Shown here piece after piece: positions 28,060 to 36,723 of a stretch of 59,332 nt of DNA. The notes beneath the pieces are model-generated. The model was not told the origin of the DNA. It saw nothing but the letters and a program-made list of their open reading frames with translations, and did not search any database. The position numbers and the translations under genes are program-made. The DNA is taken from the NCBI GenBank assembly GCA_022821385.1, contig JAJEDR010000087.1, positions 1 through 59,332 of the forward strand, given 5' to 3'. The first letter of the stretch is position 1. Each line of letters opens with the position of its first letter. Source of the stretch: Rhodothermales bacterium. Its GTDB lineage: Bacteria > Bacteroidota > Rhodothermia > Rhodothermales > Bin80.

Positions 28060-29181
28060 ATGATGCCACGCTACTTTGATGTCATCATCATTGGACTGGG
28101 GGCTGCAGGCAGCGCAGCTCTTTTTCATGTCGCCCAGTCGGGAGCCAAAGTGATTGGCATCGACCGATTTGTGCCTCCGCACGATCGCGGCTCCACACAC
28201 AGCGAAAGTCGTATTATCCGCAAAGCCTATTTCGAGGGCGTCAAATACTTGCCGTTACTGACCAGAGCTTACACCCTCTGGCACAATCTGGAGCAAGCAA
28301 CGGGACAGCAACTGATGCACCTGGGAGGATCGCTCAATATTGGCCACGCGGACAGTGAAATGATCCGTTCTGCATGCAGGAGTGCTGTCGCCAGTGGCAC
28401 CGAACACGTTCTGTTGTCTTCGAAGGAAGTAAATGACCGCTACCCTGCCTACCATCTCCGACCAGATCAGATGGCTCTGCTGGATTTGGAGGCCGGCTAC
28501 ATCCATCCCGAACGCTGCGTTCGCACACATTTACAGCAGGCTTCTGCATATGGCGCTCAATGCAGGTTCGGTACACCTGTAACGTCCTGTACCCCCGAGG
28601 GCAACCGGGTTACGGTAAAAGCCGGTCTTGACACTTTTCAGGCCTCGCGCGTGATTCTGACCGCCGGAGCCTGGATGCGTGACTTTGCACAAGTCCCGCT
28701 TGCAATTGAACGGGTCACCACATCCTGGTTCACGACAGTTGCCCAAAAATTCGCTCCTGACGCTTGTCCCGTATTTATTCTTGAGGAAAACAACGGGCTT
28801 AGAAGTTATGGTTTCCCTGACTTAGGTAATGGGGTGAAAATCGGATTACACCACGCTGGTCCGCTTGCCAAGCATCCAGACGATGTCAGTCGTACACTAC
28901 TCCCCGAAGATGAGGCGCGGGTGCGCAGCGTACTGGAGCGAATAATGCCTGACGCCGCAGGTACATGCCGCAATACGACTGTTTGTTTGTATTCAAATAC
29001 GCCAGACAAGGACTATCTCATTGACTATCTGGGAGGGACAGACAAACGCATTGTTGTAGGCAGTGCCTGTTCCGGGCATGGATTCAAAGCTAGCAGTGCT
29101 GTCGGTGAATCGTTGGCTGCGTTAGCACTGGATAACACGCCACCTGTGGATCTCTCGCCTTTCAAATGGCGGTGGACCTGA
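28060..29181 (+). CDS. Monomeric sarcosine oxidase / N-methyl-L-tryptophan oxidase family protein
   Basis: 373 residues. FAD-dependent amine oxidase that demethylates N-methyl amino acids. The dinucleotide-binding motif IIGLGAAGSAA is at the N-terminus, followed by GSTHSESRIIRKAYFE, typical of this family. The Cys expected to hold FAD covalently is present in TVCLYSNTPDKDYLIDYL, and SGHGFKASSAVGE closes the flavin site. The ATG lies directly on the base after the rodA stop codon, so it is transcribed with rodA, an unexpected neighbour. Substrate (sarcosine, N-methyltryptophan or pipecolate) cannot be decided. Gene symbol solA would be a guess and is left out. Confidence 0.9.
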   Translation: MMPRYFDVIIIGLGAAGSAALFHVAQSGAKVIGIDRFVPPHDRGSTHSESRIIRKAYFEGVKYLPLLTRAYTLWHNLEQATGQQLMHLGGSLNIGHADSEMIRSACRSAVASGTEHVLLSSKEVNDRYPAYHLRPDQMALLDLEAGYIHPERCVRTHLQQASAYGAQCRFGTPVTSCTPEGNRVTVKAGLDTFQASRVILTAGAWMRDFAQVPLAIERVTTSWFTTVAQKFAPDACPVFILEENNGLRSYGFPDLGNGVKIGLHHAGPLAKHPDDVSRTLLPEDEARVRSVLERIMPDAAGTCRNTTVCLYSNTPDKDYLIDYLGGTDKRIVVGSACSGHGFKASSAVGESLAALALDNTPPVDLSPFKWRWT

Positions 29182-29192
29182 GAGCCTTAGAG

Positions 29193-30929
29193 ATGAAAGA
29201 GTATTTGAGAAGAGCGCTTGGTCGCGTACTTCGGACTATGAAGAATGTGCCGACCGATTTCTTACCGGAATTGTCTGTCCCCGCAAACCCGGATCATGGC
29301 GATTTTGCCACGAACTGCGCAATGCAGCTGGCAAGGCATTTACGCCGACCGCCTCGCGTGATCGCTGAGGAGATAGTGGCCGCATTCATGGCGAAGGAGC
29401 ATGACCCATTCTATGTGGATTCTGTCACGATTGCTGGAGCCGGCTTTATCAATTTTCGATGTTCCGACCGCTACCTCTATCGGGAATTGGAGACCTGTTT
29501 GGCACAGGGATCGGAATTCGGCCGCTCAAACACTGGTTTGGGTAAGCGTGTCCTCGTTGAATTTGTGAGTGCCAATCCCACGGGCCCACTGACCGTTGGG
29601 CACGGACGTAATGCCGTATTGGGAGACACCATTGCAAGGCTCCTGGAGTGGTCTGGCTATGCTGTTACTCGCGAATACTACTTCAATGACGCCGGACGTC
29701 AAATGCGTGTTCTAGGTGCCTCTGTACGAAGCCGCTATGAGGAGGTGCTCGCAGATAAAGATCAATCATTTGCAACCTCAGCACGCGTAGTCCAACACCG
29801 TCATGATTATCGAACGAAACGACTCGCTGATGGCGAGATAACCGTTCCCGCATCCTTTCCCGATGATGGGTATCTAGGCACATATATCATAGAGATTGCA
29901 CGAGAGTTGGCACGGGTTCACGGCCCAGATCTGCTGGATGCCAAGGATGATGATTGCTTTGAACGTTCGGCCAAGCAAACTATCCTTTCCGATATCCGCG
30001 CAACCCTCGAACGGCTCGGAGTGTCCATGGATAACTACTTCAACGAAAAAAGCCTGTACGATACCGGAGCCGTAACTGAAACGCTTGATGCCCTGCGTGC
30101 GCGAAGAATGATATACGAGCGGGATGGTGCTACCTGGTTCAAAACATCCGAACTCGGCAAAGAATCAGACACTGTGCTGGTCAAGCATACAGGTGAGCCA
30201 ACCTATCGTCTGCCTGACATTGCTTATCACGTTGACAAAATGAAACGTAACTACGATGTTGTGATTGATATCTTCGGTGCCGACCATATTGCTACCTATC
30301 CCGATATTCTTCGCGGCCTAGACGTACTTGGCCTTGATTCTGATCGGGTTGAGGTAATTATATACCAGTTTGTTACACTGCTGCGCGCCGGCGAAGAGGT
30401 GAAGATGAGTACGCGCAAGGCCAACTTTGTAACGCTGGATGAACTGATGGACGAGGTCACTTCAGACGTGACGCGATATTTCTTTGCTATGCGATCTGCT
30501 CAAAAGCACTTGGAGTTTGACCTGAACCTCGCACGCGAAGCCAGTGACAAGAACCCGGTATTTTATCTCCAATATGCCCATGCACGCATCTGCTCCATAC
30601 TTCAGAAAGCTGCGGAAATCTCTCTTGTGTCGGATCCGGCTTTGACACAACTCTCCCTCCTTGAACATGAGGCCGAGATCGCGCTCATCAAAGAGGTTAT
30701 TCAACTCCCGCAGATTGTTGTCAGCTGTGCGCAAGCACGTGAACCCCATCGACTTGCAACATACCTGCGCGGGGTTGCCGAAGCTTTCACTAGGTTTTAT
30801 CACTCATGTCGTATCATTGGAGAAGAGAGAGAGATTGCCCTGGCACGAATGGCATTGGCGCAGGCAACGGGCATCACACTCCGAAACGGACTGGCCATTC
30901 TCGGTATAAGTGCACCTGAGCGCATGTAA
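29193..30929 (+). CDS. argS: Arginyl-tRNA synthetase
   Basis: Class I synthetase, 578 residues from the ATG at 29193; an ATG at 29166 overlapping the previous gene by 16 bases is possible, but MKEYLRRAL matches the usual family start. The N-terminal Add1 domain contains NPDHGDFATN. The HIGH-type motif is NPTGPLTVGHGRNAV and the KMSKS-type loop is KMSTRKANFVT. The C-terminal anticodon-binding helices end at ISAPERM. Length is normal. It is followed two bases later by pheA. Confidence 0.97.
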   Translation: MKEYLRRALGRVLRTMKNVPTDFLPELSVPANPDHGDFATNCAMQLARHLRRPPRVIAEEIVAAFMAKEHDPFYVDSVTIAGAGFINFRCSDRYLYRELETCLAQGSEFGRSNTGLGKRVLVEFVSANPTGPLTVGHGRNAVLGDTIARLLEWSGYAVTREYYFNDAGRQMRVLGASVRSRYEEVLADKDQSFATSARVVQHRHDYRTKRLADGEITVPASFPDDGYLGTYIIEIARELARVHGPDLLDAKDDDCFERSAKQTILSDIRATLERLGVSMDNYFNEKSLYDTGAVTETLDALRARRMIYERDGATWFKTSELGKESDTVLVKHTGEPTYRLPDIAYHVDKMKRNYDVVIDIFGADHIATYPDILRGLDVLGLDSDRVEVIIYQFVTLLRAGEEVKMSTRKANFVTLDELMDEVTSDVTRYFFAMRSAQKHLEFDLNLAREASDKNPVFYLQYAHARICSILQKAAEISLVSDPALTQLSLLEHEAEIALIKEVIQLPQIVVSCAQAREPHRLATYLRGVAEAFTRFYHSCRIIGEEREIALARMALAQATGITLRNGLAILGISAPERM

Positions 30930-30931
30930 TC

Positions 30932-31786
30932 ATGAAGATCGCTTTCCAGGGAGAGATTGGTGCCTTCAGTGAAGAAGCAGCGGGATATCTGTATCCCGGC
31001 TGTGATGTCGTGCCCTAACCTTCCATGGAAGATGTATTCATAGCCGTTGAAAACCGGACCGTTGCACGAGGCATCATCCCTATCGAAAATTCCCTCTTTG
31101 GTAGCGTACATATCAACTACGACCATTTGCGCAACTACCGCGTCAAGATTACGGGCGAAGCGAAACTTCGCATTCGCCATTATCTGATGGCGAAACCTGG
31201 TGCCCATTTGGACGGAATCAAGCGTGTCCTCTCCCATCCACAAGCGCTGGGACAATGCCAGGTGTTCCTAAGGGAAAAGCTCGGTTCGAGTGACGTTGTG
31301 CCCACCTACGACACCGCAGGCGCTGCCAAACTGGTTGCGGCTGAGAACAGTCTTAGCAGCGCTGCCATCGCACCCGCCCGGGCGGCCTCGGAGTATGGTC
31401 TGCAAATCCTGGCAGAGGATCTGCAAAGTCATTCACTCAACTATACACGATTTCTGGCCCTGGCACCGGAAGATGCCCCAAGACTGACCCCCTCGAAAGA
31501 ACCACTAAAGACCTCCATCGTGTTTACCCCTAGGGAAAACGTACCTGGCGCTCTCTTCAAAAGCCTCGCTGTATTTTTTTTACGGGATTTGGATTTATAC
31601 AAAGTTGAAAGTCGTCCGCTCATCGGGAGACCGGGGGCTTATCTCTTCTATCTGGATGTTGAAGGAGATGTAGAAAGCCCTCTCCTCCAACGGGCACTTG
31701 AACATCTTAACGAAATAAGCGCAGACCTGCGCGTTCTGGGGTCCTATCCCCGTGGACAAACCTGGAACGGCGGAGAAAGCACTTAA
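30932..31786 (+). pseudogene. pheA: Prephenate dehydratase gene interrupted by one in-frame TAA
   Basis: Converts prephenate to phenylpyruvate in phenylalanine synthesis. The ATG at 30932 opens a normal N-terminus (MKIAFQGEIGAFSEEAAGY). After CDVVP the frame meets TAA at 31016-31018 (codon 29), then resumes at once with PSMEDVFIAVENR and runs to 31786. The catalytic domain is otherwise whole: IIPIENSLFGSVHINYD, the TRF motif in NYTRFLAL, and a C-terminal ACT domain with GALFKSL and VESRP (phenylalanine binding). In relatives the interrupted position is a single variable residue, often Cys, Tyr or Leu, so one substitution (for example TAC or TTA to TAA) suffices. An ATG at 31025 could restart translation but would omit the first strand of the catalytic fold. 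Confidence 0.85.
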
Positions 31787-31831
31787 GACCTCTTAGAGTC
31801 CATACCTTCAGGCAACTACAACACATCCCAA

Positions 31832-34597
31832 ATGCTTCGTACCTACTCTTTCATGCTGGTCCTCTGCGGACTCTGCCTCCCCGCAAGTGCTCAAAAGCAA
31901 TCACTGGATCACGACGTATACGAAATATGGAACCGTCTCACAAGCCGATCAATCGCGAACAACGGCGAATGGGCATCCTATGATTACAGCCCCGAAAAGG
32001 GAGACGGAACGCTGGAGGTGCGCCATCTCTCGAATAATGCGCTGCACAGAATCCCAAGAGGAAACTCGGCCAGATTCACGTACGATTCCCAACATTTACT
32101 CTATCTGATCTCTCCTTCAGAGGATTCCGTTCGAGCTGCCGAAAAAGCTGATCTTGATGAGGACGAGATGCCGAAGGATACCCTGGGCATCCTGAACCTG
32201 ACAACTGGCGAGGTCCATCACATACCGCGTGTTCAGTCATTCAAGCTGCCGGCAGACATGGGAAACGTAGTTGCGTATCTCCTGGAAGAGACCGACGCCG
32301 ACTCGACGGGCAAGGGTGCCACGCTTAAAGTACGTGACCTTACAACAAATGGAGAGAACAGCTTTGCTCATGTGAAAGCCTACACCCTCTCGGCAAATGG
32401 TGCGCATCTCGTCTACACTTTCGAGGGGAGTGATTCACTTGATACCGGACTGGTTCGAATAGACCTCCTGACCCACGCGGTAGATACATTGCTCTCTGGC
32501 GGTGGCGAATACAAGAGCCTCACATTCGACGAAACCGGCGATCAATTCGCTTTTCTGTCCAGCCGTGAAGGACACGAGATGAAGCCCGCCGAATACACAC
32601 TCTACTACTGGAAACCCGGTATGGATAGTGTGAATGTGGTTGCAAATGCAACCAGTGAAGGGGTCCCCGAAACGTGGTGGATCAGCCCAGACGGAAGTAT
32701 CTCATTTTCGGAGAATGGGCTTCGACTGTATTTTGGTACTTCACCAAGACCACCGGCCGAGGATGAAGAAGACGAGGAAGATGAGGAGGACAAGGTAGTA
32801 CTGGATGTATGGAACTGGCGTGATCCACTACTGCAGCCCATGCAGTTAGTAAACGCCGAACGTGAGAAAAATCGATCCTACCGCGCGGTCATCCACTTGG
32901 ATACTGGCGAGATCGTCCAGTTGGCACATAAGGACGTACCGGATATTTCCGTGGGAACGAATGGCGATGCGAACATCGCAATCGGCTGGTCTAACCTGCC
33001 CTATCAGCAGCAGATCAGCTGGGATTCTCCCAGGGCATACGATACATACGTGATTGATGTAATGAACGGAACACGAAAAATGGTTCTGGAAGGCACACAA
33101 TCGCGTCCGTCACTGTCCCCGAATGCAGAATATCTCACATGGTGGGATCGTGATGCACTGAGCTGGATGGCTATGTCGACGGAACTCGGCGAACCAATCA
33201 ATCTGACTACATCGATTGACCAGGCCGTCCACAACGAAATACACGACTGGCCTTACGCGCCCAATGCATATGGCAGCGCGGGCTGGAGTTCCGACGACAA
33301 CGAGTTCCTGCTCTACGATCGCCACGATATCTGGGCCGTTAATCCGCTAGATCCATCCACACCACGCAACATAACCGGCGGAAAAGGCCGTGAGCTCAAC
33401 CTGCGATTCCGGTACGTTCGCCTGGACTTCGAAGAAGATGCGATTGCCGACGAGCTCATGCTTTCCAGCTTCGATATGGATACCAAGTCGTCCGGCTTCT
33501 ATCGCACGCGCCTTGACGCGAATAGCCCTCCCGAAGAACTGGTTATGATGGACAAGCGCTTTGGGTTCTTGTACAAAGCTGAGGATGCGGATCAGCTACT
33601 TTATACACGGGAAAGCTTTATGGAGTATAGAGATCTTTGGACCAGCGGCCTGGATATGTCTGACATGAAGCGTGTAAGTGACCTCAATCCCCAGCAATCC
33701 GACTATACCTGGGGTACCGCAGAGCTCGTGCAATGGACCTCGCTGGATGGCCTTCCGCTTACAGGAATGCTTTTCAAGCCGGATGGCTTTGATGCATCAC
33801 GGCAGTATCCTATGATGGTGTACTTCTATGAAAAAATGTCGGATGGTTTACATCAGTATCGTGCACCCTCCACTGCAAGTTCATCTATCAGCTTTTCGTT
33901 TTACGTAAGCCGGGGCTACCTCGTGTTCGTGCCCGATATCCCGTACAAAGTAGGGTATCCAGGGGAAAGTGCATTGAATGCCGTCGTTCCAGGAGTCACA
34001 ATGCTCATCAACCAGGGGTTTGTAGATCCCGCCCGTGTCGGCGTGCAGGGACATAGCTGGGGTGGTTACCAGATCGCCTATATGGTCACCGAGTCCGACC
34101 TGTTTGCAGCGGCGGAAGCCGGGGCACCTGTAGTCAACATGACAAGCGCATATGGTGGAATACGCTGGGCGAGTGGAATGAGCCGCATGTTCCAGTACGA
34201 GCGTACGCAGAGCCGAATAGGTGGATCGCTCTGGGAAACACCACTCAGATATCTGGACAACTCTCCACTATTTCAGGCAGACAAGGTGAAAACGCCCGTC
34301 CTTATGCTCCACAATGACGATGACGGTGCCGTGCCGTGGTACCAGGGAATCGAATTTTTTGTAGCTCTACGTCGCCTGAACAGTCCGGTCTGGATGCTGA
34401 ACTATAATGGAGAGGGACATGGTCTCTCCAAGTACGCCAATAGAAAGGATTTTGCCATTCGCATGCAGCAGTTTTTCGATCACTACTTGATGGATGCGCC
34501 TGCTCCTATATGGATGACTGAGGGAATTCCAGCGACCATGAAAGGAGAAACGCTGGGTCTGGAGTTTGCTACTGATCAGGAACAAGACCAGCCGTGA
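31832..34597 (+). CDS. Exported S9-family (prolyl oligopeptidase-like) serine peptidase
   Basis: 921 residues. The signal peptide ends near LPASAQK. Residues about 30-640 form a WD40/PD40-like propeller with an acidic insert of Asp/Glu repeats near 310 (AEDEEDEEDEEDK), seen in related proteins. The C-terminal alpha/beta hydrolase domain holds the triad: Ser in QGHSWGGYQIAY, Asp in HNDDDGAVPW and His in GEGHGLSK. It likely cleaves short peptides in the periplasm. It is 45 bases downstream of pheA and is probably an independent gene. The neighbouring downstream region is degraded. Confidence 0.92.
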   Translation: MLRTYSFMLVLCGLCLPASAQKQSLDHDVYEIWNRLTSRSIANNGEWASYDYSPEKGDGTLEVRHLSNNALHRIPRGNSARFTYDSQHLLYLISPSEDSVRAAEKADLDEDEMPKDTLGILNLTTGEVHHIPRVQSFKLPADMGNVVAYLLEETDADSTGKGATLKVRDLTTNGENSFAHVKAYTLSANGAHLVYTFEGSDSLDTGLVRIDLLTHAVDTLLSGGGEYKSLTFDETGDQFAFLSSREGHEMKPAEYTLYYWKPGMDSVNVVANATSEGVPETWWISPDGSISFSENGLRLYFGTSPRPPAEDEEDEEDEEDKVVLDVWNWRDPLLQPMQLVNAEREKNRSYRAVIHLDTGEIVQLAHKDVPDISVGTNGDANIAIGWSNLPYQQQISWDSPRAYDTYVIDVMNGTRKMVLEGTQSRPSLSPNAEYLTWWDRDALSWMAMSTELGEPINLTTSIDQAVHNEIHDWPYAPNAYGSAGWSSDDNEFLLYDRHDIWAVNPLDPSTPRNITGGKGRELNLRFRYVRLDFEEDAIADELMLSSFDMDTKSSGFYRTRLDANSPPEELVMMDKRFGFLYKAEDADQLLYTRESFMEYRDLWTSGLDMSDMKRVSDLNPQQSDYTWGTAELVQWTSLDGLPLTGMLFKPDGFDASRQYPMMVYFYEKMSDGLHQYRAPSTASSSISFSFYVSRGYLVFVPDIPYKVGYPGESALNAVVPGVTMLINQGFVDPARVGVQGHSWGGYQIAYMVTESDLFAAAEAGAPVVNMTSAYGGIRWASGMSRMFQYERTQSRIGGSLWETPLRYLDNSPLFQADKVKTPVLMLHNDDDGAVPWYQGIEFFVALRRLNSPVWMLNYNGEGHGLSKYANRKDFAIRMQQFFDHYLMDAPAPIWMTEGIPATMKGETLGLEFATDQEQDQP

Positions 34598-34621
34598 AAT
34601 TGCTATACATGTCACCAAGCC

Positions 34622-34825
34622 TTAGTCGCTCGCTGTAAAGACACTCCAGGTTACGTTCGCGTTGAAGCTGTAATTGTTACTGAACCGCACCGGCTTATTA
34701 TAGCTGTGCGTAAAATCGTTCGCTTTCAACTGCTCCGCGCGAGCGATGGGGCTAGGCGCCACCATGTTGCCTTCTGCAACTGGAATAACGGTAATGTCAT
34801 CAACGGTGAACCACCGACACTCAAG
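34622..34825 (-). pseudogene. C-terminal remnant of a large outer membrane or secreted protein
   Basis: Reading the minus strand, 67 codons are open up to a proper TAA at 34622-34624, preceded upstream by TGA at 34826-34828. The sequence has no start but is protein-like: DITVIPVAEGNMVAP, then KPVRFSNNYSFNANVTWSV and a final FTASD. The alternating aromatic end resembles the last strands of an outer membrane barrel. About 100 bases upstream in transcription sense is the truncated CarboxypepD_reg-like N-terminus at 34926-35348. I read the two as the ends of one gene with its middle deleted. They could also be unrelated scraps. Confidence 0.45.
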
Positions 34826-34925
34826 TCAGGTGCTCCGGTGGTTTCATCCACGAGCCGCCCCATCTGCCTAAGTTACGGGGGGCCAAAATGGACTGATTTC
34901 CGTCAGCGTCCATCACACCGTATCT

Positions 34926-35348
34926 TCAGTTGTCACCCACTTTCTTAAGTGTCCCCAGACTACTAATACCGATGCTCGGGGCACCTGAATCCTGCTTACC
35001 TGACGTGAGCTCAATATTCAGCTCACGGGTGTAGTCAGGGCTGACCTCAACACTATCTACCGTTTGTGCCTGGAAGCCAATAAACTGGACCTGTATGGTA
35101 TAAATACCCGCAGGAATGCCAACGATGTAGTAATACCCGTCACCGTCAGTGGCGGCACCTAGCGTAGTATCGGCCACGACCACCGACGCTCCAATCAATG
35201 CCCTCCCTGTCTCTGCATCGGTTACCTGTCCAGCAATCTTGCCCGTAGTCTGGGCGAGCGCTGCCACGGGCAGTACTAAAGCGATGAGTGTCAGTCCACT
35301 CAATTTGCGTAGGATCTTGGATCTCCGCTGTTTGTGATTCATGTTCAT
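34926..35348 (-). pseudogene. CarboxypepD_reg-like N-terminus of a TonB-dependent receptor or similar, truncated
   Basis: 140 codons from the ATG at 35348 (a second ATG two codons on). It encodes a signal peptide (SGLTLIALVLPVAALAQ) and one complete CarboxypepD_reg-like beta-sandwich: GKIAGQVTDAETGRALIGAS, TLGAATDGDGYYYIVGIP, GIYTIQVQFIGFQAQ. In this phylum the domain precedes the plug and barrel of SusC/TonB-dependent receptors of 800-1000 residues. Here the frame ends about 25 residues after the domain, with no plug. A small exported protein is possible, but the barrel-like remnant just downstream on the same strand supports deletion. Confidence 0.6.
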
Positions 35349-35515
35349 GGGTTCATACGACTGTGTCGAGACGTGTAACTGGTTCAACAACCGAATCCCC
35401 GTAACCGTGCAATTAGTACGCAACGATCGGCCTCCTAACAGGGTGGCGAGGGAGTATTATTGAGAGTGTTTTAGTAGCTGTTCAAGATTCGTGATTTATC
35501 TAGCGGGTGGTGCAT

Positions 35516-35541
35516 GTCCCGTTAAACTCCGCGCACGGGAC
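35516..35541. repeat. Inverted repeat GTCCCGT / ACGGGAC
   Basis: Perfect 7-base arms at 35516-35522 and 35535-35541 with a 12-base loop, between the two oppositely oriented gene remnants. No T run follows on either strand. A 28-codon frame (ATG 35555 to TAG 35641) starts just after it and may be the leftover start of the ATPase-like gene, but cannot be assigned. Confidence 0.35.
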
Positions 35542-35607
35542 GTGGAGTTAAGATATGGCAGAGTCTATTATAAAGCTGGTTCAGGAATTGCAGTCAAATG
35601 GCCCTAA

Positions 35608-36132
35608 TCCGTTGGATATATCCAGACTGCTGGGACAATAGTGCTATTGCACGCGTCCCTGTACAGCGGAAAGTCTCTTTTGGATGGAAGGGTCATTGAC
35701 CGGAGTGCAGGGTCCGTCCTCGAGATGCTCCGGGGTGGGGTTGGTCCGCTGCTCCTCAAGCTGGATGAAGCACAGCGACTGGAGGACCTGGGCAGTGATC
35801 TTGACACCAGGATCTCCGTGGGTGGGGTCCTGACGGCGATTCATAATGGCCATGTGGGACGTCCCCTTGTCCTGCTGGCAGGGGGGCTGGGGACGACCAG
35901 GTCCGCCTTTGGATCACTGGGAATTGAACGGTATGAGAGGAGCAGCTTTGTGGAGTTGGAGCGGCTGGACAAGGATGCGGAGCAGGCGGTCATCCGCGAC
36001 TGGCTTACAGTGGATGGTGGAGCCAACGGAGATCCCGCGGAGTGGATTGATGCCATCATGCAGGAAACGCATGGGTGGAAACGGATCCACGAGAAATACT
36101 GCAACCCGCTCGATCCAGTCAACTGGTTTTAG
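35608..36132 (+). pseudogene. Fragment of an AAA/NTPase-like ATP-binding protein
   Basis: The frame is open from 35608 (after TAA at 35605) to TAG at 36130; the first usable start is GTG 35641. It begins inside a domain: LLLKLDEAQRLEDL looks like a Walker B strand (hydrophobics then DE), followed by RPLVLLAGGLGTTRSAFG and a helix ending AWIDAI/QETHGW-like (EWIDAIMQETHGW). No P-loop is present upstream and the C-terminus goes out of register after GWKRIHEKY, so both ends are missing. This looks like a decayed ATPase gene of a family often carried near mobile or defence genes; the family is recalled, not searched. Confidence 0.5.
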
Positions 36133-36315
36133 TCTGGGATGCCTTTGTGCATTGCGAGGATCTTCTCAGCGCTCCACTCCCGACTTTTTTCCTTCTCCAG
36201 CAACTCGTTTCTGATATGATCGGAGAATTCCTGATCTGTCAGACGCCGGCACGTCCAGTCATCGCTCCCGTACTCTCCGGCTTCTTGCTCTGACCGACCC
36301 GTAAAAGAAAGACTG

Positions 36316-36334
36316 CCCACGGCTCCGCCGTGGG
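36316..36334. repeat. Perfect palindromic hairpin, REP or IS200/IS605-end-like
   Basis: CCCACGGC, a TCC loop, then GCCGTGGG: 8-base perfect stem. This motif type is typical of REP-like elements and of subterminal hairpins of IS200/IS605 insertion sequences. No transposase is nearby. Confidence 0.5.
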
Positions 36335-36393
36335 CTCCGATGTCCTTCTACCGTCTTGCGCTCTCTCCCATCACTTACCCATGTTATTAGCTT

Positions 36394-36415
36394 GCCCGCG
36401 GCGGCAGCCGTGGGC
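36394..36415. repeat. Second related palindrome with one mismatch
   Basis: GCCCGCGGC, a GGCA loop, then GCCGTGGGC. One arm position is mismatched. The outer sequence is shared with the palindrome 60 bases away (GCCCACGGC core), so the two are probably copies or the two ends of one small element. Confidence 0.45.
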
Positions 36416-36723
36416 TGCAGCTAAGTCGCGTAGTGACATGTCGCCGCTGGCGGCAGACCGACCGTTAGGATGCTCGTACCGCCAACCACTGCCCACACTC
36501 TGGTGTCCGCCGGGCGGTGCGCGGTAGCGCGCCGAAATTGATTCTGCGCGATGATGATTCTCTTTGTGTTGATTCTACATGTAGACATGGTAGCCGGTAA
36601 CCGGCTGGGGGTTCCGCACGGGTCCATCTGCAGCAGCGACGCACGCAGCGGAGTCAGTATTTGATTCTAGGAAGTGAAGTCGCTACATTGAGCCCACTGG
36701 TTTCCACAAGCCCTTGCCGCCCC

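Larger units (their letters stand above)
36133..36723. other. Gene-free region with palindromes; upstream of a lipoprotein gene
   Basis: About 590 bases without a supportable gene. A minus-strand frame of 63 codons (36129-36320) has a charged stretch (FSDHIRNELLEKEKSREWS) but no recognised family. Two related GC-rich palindromes lie at 36316-36334 and 36394-36415, described separately. The rest shows several short G/C-rich inverted motifs (for example around 36450 and 36510-36535) and looks like accumulated insertion-element debris. The promoter of the lipoprotein at 36724 should be near 36540-36700, but no box is clear. Confidence 0.4.

Noticed and set aside
24958..31786. Stop codon reassignment or selenocysteine/pyrrolysine recoding
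   Set aside because: The two internal stops are different codons (TAG, TAA), and both codons end other genes in the window; no recoding element is seen.
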